64,000 nt of DNA from Diaphorobacter sp. HDW4A (GCF_011305995.1 NZ_CP049910.1:5656501-5720500); one strand, 5' to 3'; counted from the first letter of the stretch, positions 9,544 through 19,410 are shown. The notes: generated by a model from the letters alone, not told the origin. Numbers and translations: made by a program.

Positions 9544-10776
9544 ATGCGTGAAAAGATGAACAACATGGCCGGTCCTTCCAAAGCTAGCATTTCACGAGTG
9601 GCAGCAGCGTTGGTTTTGATGGCGGGTTCGTTGTTGGCCTCCGGCGCGCATGCGCAACAGCATTCTGTTACCGCGAAGCAACGCGCCACTGCTCAGCAAG
9701 TGGCATCGCGCGGCGTGCCAGTGGGCGATTTGGTCGCCAATGCACCTGATACTTATGTCGTCAAGCGTGGCGACACGCTCTGGTCAATTGCCGGCATGTA
9801 CCTCGCCAAACCATGGCGCTGGCCCGAGCTGTGGGGCATGAACATGGAGGCGATTCGCAATCCCCACCTGATCTATCCGGGTCAGACGCTGTATTTGGAA
9901 AAGGTCGATGGCTATGCGCGCTTGTCCACACGCGGTGGCCGAGGCAATGGCGACGAGACGGTGCGCGTTACACCGCGCTCGCGCCTCGACAGCGTCTCGG
10001 GCACGGCACTGCCGACCGTGCAGCAGCATTTGATCGAACCCTTTCTGGTCGAGCCCGAAGTGCTGACCAGCAACACGCTCGAACTGGCTCCGCGCATCGT
10101 CGCTGCCGTCGAAACGCGCACGATCCAGAGCGCCGGTGACCGCGTCTATGCACGCAGTGTGAGCGGTCAGGGGCTGTTGACCGATCCGGGCGAAGATCGC
10201 AATTTCCGCATCTTCCGTAACGCCATTCCCATGAAGGATCCCGAGACTGGCGCCATTCTGGGCTATGAGGCGCAATATGTTGGCCGTGCCGAGATGGTTC
10301 GTGGCGAATCGCAGGAAATCACGCCGGACGGCAAGGGCGGACGCAACTCGGACCCGGTGCCTGCGACGTTGGACATCGTCTCCGTCAAGGAAGAAGTGCG
10401 CGTGGGCGACCGCCTGTTGCCGCTCGCCCAGCGCAGTTTCATGAACTATGTCCCGCGGGCTCCCTACGATGATGTGGATGCACGCGTTGTTTCGATCTAT
10501 GGCAGTTCCACTGTGACGAATGCCGGTCAGAATCAGGTCGTTGCAATCAACCGCGGCACCAATGATGGACTGGAGCCCGGCATGATTCTGACCGTGCTGA
10601 CCAAGGGCGATCGCATCCGCGACAAGACCGATGACCGTCGCACCATGATCAAGCTGCCCAGCGAGGCCAATGGCATGGCGATGGTGTTCCGCACCTTCGA
10701 CAACGTGTCCTATGCCCTGCTGCTGCAGGTGCGTTATGGCGTGGCGGTGGGTGACCGGATGGTGAACCCGCAATAA
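9544..10776 (+). CDS. Secreted LysM-domain peptidoglycan-binding protein
   Basis: A 410-residue exported protein. The signal peptide (about residues 1-37, ending ASGAHA) is followed by a LysM domain at about 70-120: YVVKRGDTLWSIAGMYL with a closing NPHLIYPGQTLYL. LysM binds peptidoglycan glycan strands. The remaining 290 residues form a conserved but unassigned region, predicted beta-rich with segments like VGRAEMVRGES. Homologues are commonly placed between def and dprA in Burkholderiales. I start at 9544 because the open frame before it reads through the promoter region. A strong terminator follows, separating it from dprA. Confidence 0.88.
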   Translation: MREKMNNMAGPSKASISRVAAALVLMAGSLLASGAHAQQHSVTAKQRATAQQVASRGVPVGDLVANAPDTYVVKRGDTLWSIAGMYLAKPWRWPELWGMNMEAIRNPHLIYPGQTLYLEKVDGYARLSTRGGRGNGDETVRVTPRSRLDSVSGTALPTVQQHLIEPFLVEPEVLTSNTLELAPRIVAAVETRTIQSAGDRVYARSVSGQGLLTDPGEDRNFRIFRNAIPMKDPETGAILGYEAQYVGRAEMVRGESQEITPDGKGGRNSDPVPATLDIVSVKEEVRVGDRLLPLAQRSFMNYVPRAPYDDVDARVVSIYGSSTVTNAGQNQVVAINRGTNDGLEPGMILTVLTKGDRIRDKTDDRRTMIKLPSEANGMAMVFRTFDNVSYALLLQVRYGVAVGDRMVNPQ

Positions 10777-10829
10777 GCTCAGATGCACTGAGCCGATGCG
10801 AACATCGGCCAGCCTCACGGACAGAAGAG

Positions 10830-10864
10830 TGCCGGCTCGTTCATGCGAGCCGGCATTCTTTTTT
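10830..10864 (+). terminator. Rho-independent terminator after the LysM gene
   Basis: A perfect 10-bp stem TGCCGGCTCG/CGAGCCGGCA with loop TTCATG, followed by TTCTTTTTT. It lies 54 bases after the LysM-protein stop and 18 bases before the dprA start codon, so dprA needs read-through or a promoter inside this short space. Confidence 0.88.
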
Positions 10865-10881
10865 GGAGAGGCAAACACACC

Positions 10882-12075
10882 ATGCAGCGTGATGAATTGA
10901 CGGCCTGGCTGCGGCTCATGGCCACACCCGGGGTGGGCAACCAGTCCGCACGCCGGTTGCTGGCGACATTCGGTCTGCCGCAGCAGATCTTTGTGCAATC
11001 GCTGAGCACCTTACAGTCCTGTGTCTCGGGCACGCAGGCACAGGCGCTGATCGACGAGCCGCCCAATTTCTGGAAGATGCTCGACCAGACCGTGCGCTGG
11101 CTGGAGGCTCCGGCCAGCAATCCGAACATGCCGGCCCGCGTGATCTGCACTCTGGGCGATCCGGGCTATCCGCCGGGCCTGCTCGCGACGGAGGACCCTC
11201 CACTGCTCCTCTATGTGGAAGGCGCGCAGCAGTTGCTGCAGAACGGCGGGCTGGCGGCCGCAAGCGCTCATTGTTTGGCCATGGTCGGCAGTCGCAACCC
11301 GACGCCGCAGGGCAGGGCCAATGCGCGCGAATTCGCCAAGGCCTTGCGTGAGTCGGGGCTCACGATCGTCTCGGGTCTGGCGCTGGGTATCGACGCCGCC
11401 GCGCACGAGGGAGCCCTCGCAGCCGATGCCCAGCCATCCACGGCCGCCACCATTGCGGTTGTGGGCACGGGGCTCGATTGTGTCTACCCGCGCACCAATC
11501 AGGATCTGGCTACGCGCATCGCGCACAGCGGCATGCTGGTCAGCGAGTATCCGCTGGGCACGCCGCCGCTGGCCGCGAATTTTCCCAAGCGCAACCGCAT
11601 CATTGCGGGTCTGTCGAAAGGCACGCTGGTGGTGGAGGCCGCCGTGGCGTCCGGCTCGCTAATCACCGCACGTCTGGCGAGCGAGCAGGGCAGGGAGGTG
11701 TTTGCGATTCCCGGCTCGATCCACGCGCCGCAGTCACGCGGCTGCCATGCCCTGCTGCGCCAGGGCGCCAAGCTGGTGGAGTCGGCACAGGACGTTCTGG
11801 AAGAGCTGCAGTCGCTGCCGGTCAAGTCCAAGGTGAAGACCAAGGAGGTAGCCATGCAGCAGCTCGACATCGTCAGCGAGGGGCTCGCGAATTTGTCCAA
11901 TCAGCAGCATGAGTTACTGGGAGCGCTAGGATTTGATCCCATGGGGCTCGATGCCTTGGTCGCGCGCACAGGGTGGGATGCGGCTACTTTGCAGGTTCAA
12001 CTGCTGCAGCTCGAACTGGATGGGCATGTGGCCCGACTCCCCGGTGGTCGCTACCAGCGTCTGGCCAGTGGATAG
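10882..12075 (+). CDS. dprA: DNA-processing protein DprA
   Basis: DprA binds incoming single-stranded DNA during natural transformation and loads RecA. This 397-residue protein has the Rossmann-like core with MVGSRNPTPQGRANAREFAK, SGLALGIDAAAHEGAL, VVGTGLDCVYPRTNQDLA, SEYPLGTPPLAANFPKRNRI and EAAVASGSLITARLA, all family hallmarks. An N-terminal helix-hairpin region and a C-terminal winged-helix-like part (about 335-395) are also present. The start at 10882 (MQRDELTAWL) is preceded by GGAGAGG; the longer frame would begin inside the upstream terminator. Together with type IV pilus genes in the window it hints at competence but does not prove it. Confidence 0.94.
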   Translation: MQRDELTAWLRLMATPGVGNQSARRLLATFGLPQQIFVQSLSTLQSCVSGTQAQALIDEPPNFWKMLDQTVRWLEAPASNPNMPARVICTLGDPGYPPGLLATEDPPLLLYVEGAQQLLQNGGLAAASAHCLAMVGSRNPTPQGRANAREFAKALRESGLTIVSGLALGIDAAAHEGALAADAQPSTAATIAVVGTGLDCVYPRTNQDLATRIAHSGMLVSEYPLGTPPLAANFPKRNRIIAGLSKGTLVVEAAVASGSLITARLASEQGREVFAIPGSIHAPQSRGCHALLRQGAKLVESAQDVLEELQSLPVKSKVKTKEVAMQQLDIVSEGLANLSNQQHELLGALGFDPMGLDALVARTGWDAATLQVQLLQLELDGHVARLPGGRYQRLASG

Positions 12076-12215
12076 CCTTTTGATATTAGGCCGCCTTTGG
12101 CGTTGATGGGTTGGTCGTTTGGGGGGGCGGGTAGGGGCGTTTGATTTCTGGACCCTGCGCTTCGTTGGTTTGCTGTTTGAAGGCGCAGACGCGTTGCTGT
12201 GATGATTTTTCTATG

Positions 12216-12250
12216 AAAAAAACCGCCTGGGCATTTGCCCGGCGGCTTTT
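12216..12250 (-). terminator. Rho-independent terminator of argC
   Basis: GC-rich stem made from CCGCCTGGGC and GCCCGGCGG with loop ATTT, flanked by an A run (12216-12222) that is a T run on the minus strand. It lies about 20 bases after the argC stop codon. Confidence 0.8.
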
Positions 12251-12271
12251 GGCATGGGAGGCTTCGAAAAA

Positions 12272-13204
12272 TCAGATGCCGAGCATCAGCTTGAGGTTCT
12301 GCACAGCTGCGCCGCTTGCACCCTTGCCGAGGTTGTCGAGGCGGGCCACGAGCACCGCTTGCTGGTAGCTGTCGTTGCCGTAGACGCGCACTTCGAGCTT
12401 GTTCGTGTCCTTGAGGGCCACGGCATCGAGCTTGCCGTCTTCGGTGGCGGGCAGCACTTGCACCCAGTGGTCAGGGGTGTCGGTCTTTGCGTAGTGATCG
12501 GCCAGCACCTTGTGTACGTCAGCCACCTTGGGTTGGCCGGGCAGGGTGTCGAGATGCAGGGGCAGTTGCACCAGCATGCCCTGAGGGAAGTTGCCGACGG
12601 CGGGCACGAAGATCGGGCGGCGGGTGATGCCGGTGTAGTTCATGATCTCCGGAATATGCTTGTGCGACAGGCCGAGTGCATACAGCTCGAACGGCGCAGC
12701 GTTGCCTGCTTCGTAGGCTTCGATCATTGTGCGGCCGCCGCCGGAATAGCCACTCACCGAGGGCAGCGCGACGGGGTAGTCCTTGGGCAGCAGGCCCGCG
12801 TCGACCAGCGGGCGCAGCAGCGCGATGGCGCCGGTCGCGTAGCAGCCGGGGTTGGCCACGCGCGTGGCCTGGCGCACGGCTTGGAGCTGGCCGGCGGCGA
12901 GTTCGGGGAAGCCGAACACCCAGCCCTCCTTCACACGGTGTGCGGTCGATGCGTCGATGATCTTGATGGTTTTGCCAGTTTCCTTGCTCACGTCATCGAT
13001 CAGCGCGACGGACTCGCGCGCCGCATCGTCATGCAGGCACAGAACAACCAGATCCACGCCCGCAATCAGCGCGCGTTTGGCAGCCGGGTCCTTGCGCAGT
13101 TCGGGAGCGATGCTCACCAGTTCGACCTGCGCCATGGTCTGCAGACGCTCACGGATCTGCAATCCGGTCGTGCCTGCTTCGCCATCGATAAAGACTTTTG
13201 CCAT
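12272..13204 (-). CDS. argC: N-acetyl-gamma-glutamyl-phosphate reductase
   Basis: ArgC reduces N-acetylglutamyl phosphate to the semialdehyde with NADPH in arginine synthesis. The ATG at 13204 ([20 protein letters not shown]) gives 310 residues, typical of the shorter type-2 ArgC; a purine-rich CGGAGA lies upstream. The nucleotide-binding loop [10 protein letters not shown] and the catalytic Cys 121 in [10 protein letters not shown] are visible, and [14 protein letters not shown] sequence follows later. It stands alone with its own terminator and is divergent from sucC across 302 bases. Confidence 0.95.
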   Translation of the reverse strand: MAKVFIDGEAGTTGLQIRERLQTMAQVELVSIAPELRKDPAAKRALIAGVDLVVLCLHDDAARESVALIDDVSKETGKTIKIIDASTAHRVKEGWVFGFPELAAGQLQAVRQATRVANPGCYATGAIALLRPLVDAGLLPKDYPVALPSVSGYSGGGRTMIEAYEAGNAAPFELYALGLSHKHIPEIMNYTGITRRPIFVPAVGNFPQGMLVQLPLHLDTLPGQPKVADVHKVLADHYAKTDTPDHWVQVLPATEDGKLDAVALKDTNKLEVRVYGNDSYQQAVLVARLDNLGKGASGAAVQNLKLMLGI

Positions 13205-13506
13205 GCGGTTCTCCGAGAGGGTCTGCCCAAAGACAGACAAAGGGATAAGTTATATCCACAATATTGGTGCGTCGCAGCATGATACATTTATTAGTTGCCA
13301 TGCTGATGAAGCCCGCGGCCAGGCACCCTTTCCTGTAGCGGCTGACTTGATTGTCGAATGTAGCGGCCTTGTGTGCAAACTCACCCTGTTTGCCTGCAAG
13401 GCGGTGTCATCCGGTGCGAATGTAATACACGCTGATTCGCCCCCTTTCAGTCTGCCGTTCTGTGAATGGCGTTCGGGCACCCAACCACTTCTCCGAGAGA
13501 CACCTC
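13205..13506. promoter_or_regulatory. Divergent intergenic region argC/sucC
   Basis: This 302-base gap must contain the promoters of both argC (minus) and sucCD (plus). It is less GC-rich than its surroundings. GCGAAT and ATTCGC at 13417-13440 form a small inverted repeat. I cannot place -35/-10 boxes with confidence and see no gene in it. Confidence 0.5.
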
Positions 13507-14667
<1,161 letters not shown>

Positions 14668-14685
14668 GCCCTGGAGAGAAACACC

Positions 14686-15582
14686 ATGTCTATCTACATC
14701 AACAAAGACACCCGCGTAATCACCCAAGGCATTACCGGCAAGACAGGCCAGTTCCACACTGAAAAGTGCCAGGAATACGCGAACGGCAAGAACTGCTTCG
14801 TCGCAGGCGTGAACCCCAAGAAGGCTGGCGAAAAGATTTTCGACATCCCAATCTTCGGTTCCGTGAAGGACGCAGCCAAGGAAACCGGCGCGACCGTTTC
14901 CGTGATCTACGTGCCACCAGCAGGCGCTGCTGCGGCCATCTGGGAAGCTGTGGAAGCCGATCTGGATCTGGCAATCTGCATCACTGAAGGCATCCCAGTG
15001 CGCGACATGCTCGAAGTGCGCAACAAGATGCGTGCCAAGGAGGCTGCTGGCGGCAAGAAGACCCTGCTGCTCGGCCCTAACTGCCCTGGCCTGATCACGC
15101 CTGACGAAATCAAGATCGGCATCATGCCCGGCCACATCCACAAGAAGGGTCGTATCGGCGTGGTTTCGCGCTCCGGTACGCTCACTTACGAAGCCGTGGC
15201 TCAGCTGACCGAACTGGGCATTGGCCAGTCGACAGCCGTCGGCATCGGTGGTGATCCAATCAACGGTCTGAAGCACATCGACGTGATGAAGGCGTTCAAC
15301 GACGATCCAGATACCGACGCCGTCATCATGATTGGCGAAATCGGCGGCCCGGACGAAGCTGAAGCTGCTCGCTGGTGCAAAGACAACATGAAGAAGCCCA
15401 TCGTTGGCTTCATCGCCGGTGTGACTGCCCCTCCGGGCAAGCGCATGGGCCACGCTGGCGCGCTGATCTCCGGCGGTGCCGACACGGCCGACGCCAAGCT
15501 GGCTGTGATGGAAGAGTGTGGTTTCACGATCACACGCAATCCGTCGGAAATGGCTCGCCTGCTCAAGGGTTTGATTAAGTAA
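14686..15582 (+). CDS. sucD: Succinyl-CoA synthetase, alpha subunit
   Basis: The 298-residue alpha subunit carries the CoA-binding Rossmann domain ([16 protein letters not shown] at about 16-31) and the phosphorylated histidine, here H256 in [24 protein letters not shown] and [14 protein letters not shown] are conserved family motifs. GGAGAG upstream of the ATG at 14686 serves as ribosome site. It forms the sucCD operon; no TCA-cycle genes such as sucAB follow, which is common in betaproteobacteria. Confidence 0.97.
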   Translation: MSIYINKDTRVITQGITGKTGQFHTEKCQEYANGKNCFVAGVNPKKAGEKIFDIPIFGSVKDAAKETGATVSVIYVPPAGAAAAIWEAVEADLDLAICITEGIPVRDMLEVRNKMRAKEAAGGKKTLLLGPNCPGLITPDEIKIGIMPGHIHKKGRIGVVSRSGTLTYEAVAQLTELGIGQSTAVGIGGDPINGLKHIDVMKAFNDDPDTDAVIMIGEIGGPDEAEAARWCKDNMKKPIVGFIAGVTAPPGKRMGHAGALISGGADTADAKLAVMEECGFTITRNPSEMARLLKGLIK

Positions 15583-15699
15583 TTTGATAGCAATGGAGTA
15601 TTAGCCTACGCGCCTTTGCGGGCTAAAGTTCTTAAATGCTTACGCATTTCTACGCATGACGAGGGGCTTGCACCCTTCTACACTGCGAACTCCAAAAAG

Positions 15700-15730
15700 A
15701 AACGCCAGCCTGAAATTCAGGCTGGCGTTT
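15700..15730 (+). terminator. Perfect hairpin between sucD and terC (terminator or leader element)
   Basis: AAACGCCAGCCTG and CAGGCTGGCGTTT form a perfect 13-bp stem around AAATT. Only three Ts follow, so it is a weak intrinsic terminator by sequence. It is 117 bases past sucD and 23 bases before the terC ATG. Two smaller hairpins precede it: TTAGCC/GGCTAA (15601-15626) and AAATGC/GCATTT (15634-15649). Confidence 0.6.
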
Positions 15731-15753
15731 CAATTCATAACAGTGGAGTAACA

Positions 15754-16446
15754 ATGGAATTCCTCAGCACGCCCGATTTCTGGATCGGGCTGGTCAAGAT
15801 CATCTGGATCAACATCATCCTGTCGGGCGACAACGCCGTTGTCATCGCACTTGCGGCCCGCTCGCTTCCCCCTGTTCAGCAAAAGAAGGCCATCATGATC
15901 GGCTCTGGCGCCGCCGTGGTGCTGCGGATCGTGCTGACCGTCGTGGCGGCCAAGCTGCTGGAGTTGTCGTTCCTGCAGATCATCGGCGGCGTTCTGCTGC
16001 TGTGGATCGGCTACCAGTTGCTCTCAGGCGATGACGGCGAAGAAGGTGAATCCAAGGGCAGCGGCGGCATGGTGGCAGCTGTGCGCACCATCCTGATCGC
16101 CGATTTGGTGATGAGTCTGGACAATGTGATCGCCGTGGCTGCGACAGCCCAAGGCAACATGGTCCTGCTGATTCTCGGCCTGGCCATCAGCATTCCGCTG
16201 GTCATCTTTGGCTCGACCCTCATGATCAAGCTGATGGAACGTTTCCCCGTCATCATCACGCTCGGCGCAGCGTTGATTGGCTGGGTGGCTGGCGAAACCA
16301 TCGTCAACGACAATATCCTCCACGACTATGCCGTGTCGCATCCTTGGCTGCACTATGCTGCGGCTGCAGCTGGCGCTATTTTGGTGGTGGCTGTGGGCAA
16401 GTTCGTCAAGGCACGCAACGAGAGCAAGGTCCACGCGGCCGCCTGA
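15754..16446 (+). CDS. TerC-family integral membrane protein (first of tandem pair)
   Basis: A 230-residue protein with about seven membrane helices. It carries the two diagnostic Asp-containing motifs of the TerC/YkoY family: SGDNAVVIALAARSLPP from residue 24 and ADLVMSLDNVIAVAA in the second half. Several TerC relatives export manganese or help metal-loading of secreted enzymes; the name derives from tellurite operons but no other ter gene is present. GTGGAG lies upstream of the ATG at 15754. The next gene but one terminator is a close paralogue, so this is a recent-looking duplication. Metal specificity is not visible in the sequence. Confidence 0.9.
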   Translation: MEFLSTPDFWIGLVKIIWINIILSGDNAVVIALAARSLPPVQQKKAIMIGSGAAVVLRIVLTVVAAKLLELSFLQIIGGVLLLWIGYQLLSGDDGEEGESKGSGGMVAAVRTILIADLVMSLDNVIAVAATAQGNMVLLILGLAISIPLVIFGSTLMIKLMERFPVIITLGAALIGWVAGETIVNDNILHDYAVSHPWLHYAAAAAGAILVVAVGKFVKARNESKVHAAA

Positions 16447-16488
16447 GCGCTTTCTTCTGTCGCTCGATGCCCAGAATATCGGGGCATG

Positions 16489-16526
16489 AAAGGCAAAGTC
16501 TTCCGACAAGGAGACTTTGCCTTTTT
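16489..16526 (+). terminator. Rho-independent terminator between the two terC genes
   Basis: A perfect 12-bp stem AAAGGCAAAGTC/GACTTTGCCTTT with loop TTCCGACAAGGA and a following T run. It lies 42 bases after the first terC gene, so the two paralogues are probably separate transcripts. Confidence 0.87.
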
Positions 16527-16681
16527 GCTTTGGGGAAGACTTTTTCTCCAGACTTGTCGAGGTCACTGGCGGACAGTTGGGTTAGGCATTTGGCTGACAA
16601 CCCGTTGCATCGACTTTCTCTATGCTCAATAGATGCTCTATTTAGAGTTCAAGCATCTACGCGCCATGAGGGAGGTCAACC

Positions 16682-17365
16682 ATGGAGTTGCTGTCTAGCT
16701 CGGCTTTCTGGATCGGGCTGCTGGAGGTCATCGGCATCAACATTGTGCTGTCGGGCGACAACGCAGTCGTCATTGCGCTGGCAGCGCGTTCGCTGCCACC
16801 AGAGCAGCAACGCCGGGCGATCCAGTTCGGTTCTGGCGCTGCCGTAGTGTTGCGCATCCTGCTCACCTTCATGGCAGCTCAGTTGCTGCAACTGCCTTGG
16901 CTGCAGATCGTTGGAGGCTGCCTGTTGCTGTGGATCGGCACGCAATTGCTAGTAAGCGGCGATGAAGGTGACGCCGAATCCAAGGGCCCCAACAGCATGA
17001 TGGTCGCCATTCGCACCATCCTGTTGGCCGATCTGGTGATGAGCCTGGACAACGTAATCGCTGTGGCTGCCGCAGCCCAAGGCAACATGGTGCTGCTGAT
17101 CCTCGGGTTGGCCATCAGCATTCCATTGGTGATCTTCGGATCTACGCTCATCATCAAGATCATGGATCGCTTCCCAGTCATCGTCACGCTGGGTGCTGCC
17201 TTGATCGGCTGGGTCGCAGGAGAGACCATCACCAGCGACGAAATGCTCAAGAACATTGTTGCAAGCTATCCATGGATCAAATACGCAGCATCCGTACTTG
17301 GTGCGTTGTTGGTCATAGCGATAGGCGCACTTTGGCAGCGACGAAGCAAATCTTTTCAAAATTAA
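16682..17365 (+). CDS. TerC-family integral membrane protein (second of tandem pair)
   Basis: A 227-residue paralogue of the preceding TerC protein, with the same SGDNAVVIALAARSLPP at residue 24 and ADLVMSLDNVIAVAAAAQGN later; the two align over their whole length with few gaps. GGGAGG precedes the ATG at 16682. It has its own upstream region of 155 bases after the terminator, so the copies may be regulated differently. Family members are linked to Mn(II) export and metal homeostasis; which ion this copy handles is unknown. Confidence 0.9.
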   Translation: MELLSSSAFWIGLLEVIGINIVLSGDNAVVIALAARSLPPEQQRRAIQFGSGAAVVLRILLTFMAAQLLQLPWLQIVGGCLLLWIGTQLLVSGDEGDAESKGPNSMMVAIRTILLADLVMSLDNVIAVAAAAQGNMVLLILGLAISIPLVIFGSTLIIKIMDRFPVIVTLGAALIGWVAGETITSDEMLKNIVASYPWIKYAASVLGALLVIAIGALWQRRSKSFQN

Positions 17366-17582
17366 TTTATAGTTTGTGTGTACTTACTTTTTGTTGCGGA
17401 TGTGCGAAGCAGAAGTTGGCGGTCGCACGTCAGGAATTGCCCCAATGCTACTTTCGACGTTGGCATCCGATGGTTGACGGTAGCTGACAATTGAGCATGG
17501 GAACGGTGATGTTGAGCTAGGTTGGTGTGATGTAAATAAAAACTATCAATATCGTTTTTCACTGAATAGTCGTCTATTATTG
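17366..17582. other. AT-rich intergenic stretch, no gene seen
   Basis: Together with the structured leader at 17583-17668 this makes a 318-base gap between terC and the PP2C gene. It is more AT-rich than the flanks and lacks an open frame with coding character. It may hold the promoter of the PP2C-FHA pair, but I could not identify convincing boxes. Confidence 0.5.
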
Positions 17583-17668
17583 CAGCCAGTAAAACCAGCA
17601 AACTTCAATGACATGCGCTGCAAGAATGCAACGCATGTCGCAGCACAGCCTGCTGCGAAAACTGGCTG
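17583..17668 (+). promoter_or_regulatory. Candidate structured 5' leader (three-way junction) of the PP2C gene
   Basis: Three perfect stems nest without conflict. P1 pairs CAGCCAGT (17583-17590) with ACTGGCTG (17661-17668). Inside it P2 pairs GACATGCG (17610-17617) with CGCATGTC (17632-17639), and directly next to it P3 pairs GCAGCA (17640-17645) with TGCTGC (17651-17656). This is a three-way junction ending 15 bases before the PP2C ATG at 17684, which has no good ribosome site of its own. It does not match any riboswitch consensus I know. Confidence 0.45.
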
Positions 17669-17683
17669 AGCATTGGCGTCATC

Positions 17684-18499
17684 ATGATTCACCGGTCCAC
17701 ATCTCAATATGAATTCGTAGGAAAGACGGATGCAGGCCGAGTTCGTGCCAACAACGAAGATGCCATCGGCGTAGACGATGCCAGCGGCCTCGCGGTTCTG
17801 GCGGACGGCATGGGCGGCTACAACGCCGGTGAAGTCGCCAGCTCGATGGCAGTGGAGTATGTCAATACCCATCTCGCGCGCTTGTTGCAGGAATTGGGCA
17901 CCGACGTCACCCCCACCGAGTTGCGCATCGCGCTTGACCTGTGCATCAATGGCGCGAATCGCAGCATCCTCGAGGCGGCGCTCACCTCACCCCAGAACCT
18001 CGGCATGGGCACCACGCTCGTTGTCGGCCTGTTCCGCAGCGACCGCCTGTTGCTCGCCCACGTCGGCGATTCGCGTTGCTATCGACTGCGCGATGGCGCC
18101 CTGCAGCAACTGACACGCGACCATTCCTGGCTGCAGGAGCAGATCGACGCCGGACTGCTCACACCCCAACAAGCGCAACATTCCGAGTACGGCAACCTTG
18201 TCACGCGAGCGCTGGGCGTGGAAACTATGGTGCAGATCGATTTCAACGAATTTCCGGTCGAACCTCAGGACCTGTACATTCTGTGCTCTGACGGATTGAC
18301 CAACATGATCGGCGACGACGACCTGGCGGCTCTCGCCAAGGCGCCCGCGCCGCTCACGGAAAAGGCAGAGCGCATGATTCAGTTGGCCAACGCCATGGGA
18401 GGGCGTGACAACATCAGTGTTGTTCTGGTCCAGGCCGCAGGAGAAAAGCAGAAAAACATCAAGCCCGGCCTGATGTCTCGACTGCTGCGCTCATATTGA
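17684..18499 (+). CDS. PP2C-family serine/threonine protein phosphatase
   Basis: A 271-residue Stp1-type bacterial phosphatase that removes phosphate from Ser/Thr (and often other) residues using two Mn or Mg ions. The metal-binding motifs are all present: GRVRANNEDA at 18-27, LADGMGGYNAGE at 39-50, MGTTLVVGLF, AHVGDSRCYRLRDG, CSDGLTN and GGRDNISVVLVQ near the end. It is soluble with no membrane segment. An FHA-domain gene follows 55 bases later on the same strand, a natural partner because FHA domains bind phosphothreonine. No Ser/Thr kinase is found in the window. Confidence 0.93.
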   Translation: MIHRSTSQYEFVGKTDAGRVRANNEDAIGVDDASGLAVLADGMGGYNAGEVASSMAVEYVNTHLARLLQELGTDVTPTELRIALDLCINGANRSILEAALTSPQNLGMGTTLVVGLFRSDRLLLAHVGDSRCYRLRDGALQQLTRDHSWLQEQIDAGLLTPQQAQHSEYGNLVTRALGVETMVQIDFNEFPVEPQDLYILCSDGLTNMIGDDDLAALAKAPAPLTEKAERMIQLANAMGGRDNISVVLVQAAGEKQKNIKPGLMSRLLRSY

Positions 18500-18554
18500 G
18501 CCCGATCTTTGCTAGTAGATAAGAAACAGACGCTTGAACTAGAAGGAAAAGATC

Positions 18555-19214
18555 ATGCCCAAGATGGTCGTATCGGTTGATGGAGTAGTCATCAAGGAAG
18601 TGCCCCTGACCAAGGATCGCACCACGCTTGGCCGCCGCCCGTACAACGACGTTGTCATCGACAACCTGGCCGTGAGCGGCGAGCATGCGCTCCTGCACAT
18701 GGCCGCCGACGAAGTGGAGATCGAAGATCTCGGCAGCACCAATGGCACCCACGTCAACGGCAAAGCCGTCAAGCGCCACAAACTGCGCAACGGCGACACG
18801 GTGGAACTTGGCCGCTACAAGATCCGCTACGTCGATGAAACCCCCGGCGGCGCAGGCGGCGTGGACTACGAAAAGACCATGCTCTTCAAGCCAGGCATGG
18901 CCCTGCCCAAGGTCCCCAATTCCCGCCCCGCACCACTGACGCCCATTCCCCCGCTGCAGGCCGACGTCAAGGTGCTCTCCGGCGCAGCCGCCGGCCGCCA
19001 GGTCTCCTTGGTCAAGGTCGTCACCACCATCGGCAAGCCCGGCGTGGCTGTGGCTTCGATCACCAAGCGCCACCACGGCTTCGTTTTGGCGCATGTCGAA
19101 GGCGAGGAAACGCCCATGCTTAACGGCGAACAGATCACAGCCGACCCCGTCCAACTTAAGGACGGCGACCGCATCGAAATCGTCGGAACGACGATGCTGT
19201 TCATCCAGCGTTGA
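18555..19214 (+). CDS. FHA-domain phosphopeptide-binding protein
   Basis: A 219-residue protein with an N-terminal forkhead-associated domain at about residues 20-95. The conserved residues are seen in TTLGRRPYNDVVIDNLAVSGEH and in EDLGSTNGTHVNG, which form the phosphothreonine-binding loops. A Pro-rich linker follows (about 110-140), and the C-terminal part, with TTIGKPGVAVASITKRHHGF, looks like a second, degenerate FHA fold. AGAAGGAAAAG precedes the ATG. With the PP2C gene upstream it suggests a small phosphorylation-signalling module; its place before pilA could reflect a link to pili, but nothing in the sequence proves this. Confidence 0.9.
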   Translation: MPKMVVSVDGVVIKEVPLTKDRTTLGRRPYNDVVIDNLAVSGEHALLHMAADEVEIEDLGSTNGTHVNGKAVKRHKLRNGDTVELGRYKIRYVDETPGGAGGVDYEKTMLFKPGMALPKVPNSRPAPLTPIPPLQADVKVLSGAAAGRQVSLVKVVTTIGKPGVAVASITKRHHGFVLAHVEGEETPMLNGEQITADPVQLKDGDRIEIVGTTMLFIQR

Positions 19215-19272
19215 GTGCTTGAGCTGCTGCAATCAAAAAAGCTATTGAAGTTTAGTTTTCGATAACATTCTT

Positions 19273-19309
19273 TGTGCCGAAATTGTTCCGAGTGACACTT
19301 CTGTTCCGA
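19273..19309 (+). promoter_or_regulatory. Three direct repeats upstream of pilA, probable activator sites
   Basis: TGTGCCGA (19273-19280), TGTTCCGA (19284-19291) and TGTTCCGA (19302-19309) are direct repeats 85-120 bases before the sigma-54 promoter at 19394. This is the position where an enhancer-binding protein such as PilR would bind. The assignment to PilR is inference. Confidence 0.55.
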
Positions 19310-19393
19310 CAAAAACGTCATTTGTTACAAGTGAAGCCCCTGGGATTGACGCTGAAATAACAATCCATGCGGTTCTGGCGAGTAGATCAAAGT

Positions 19394-19410
19394 TGGCACG
19401 CAAGCTGCTT
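19394..19410 (+). promoter_or_regulatory. Sigma-54 (RpoN) promoter of pilA
   Basis: TGGCACGCAAGCTGCTT matches the -24/-12 consensus TGGCACGN4TTGC with one mismatch in the core and has the required ten bases between GG and GC. Transcription would start near 19420, about 70 bases before the pilA ATG. Known pilA genes in gamma- and betaproteobacteria use RpoN with PilR. Confidence 0.82.

Noticed and set aside
15583..15753. A yybP-ykoY manganese riboswitch before terC
   Set aside because: The position and gene type would fit, and GGAGTA occurs, but the conserved core of that riboswitch is not found and the stems do not match its layout.
15754..17365. A tellurite-resistance operon
   Set aside because: TerC relatives alone do not make a ter operon; no terZ, terA, terB, terD or terE gene is present.
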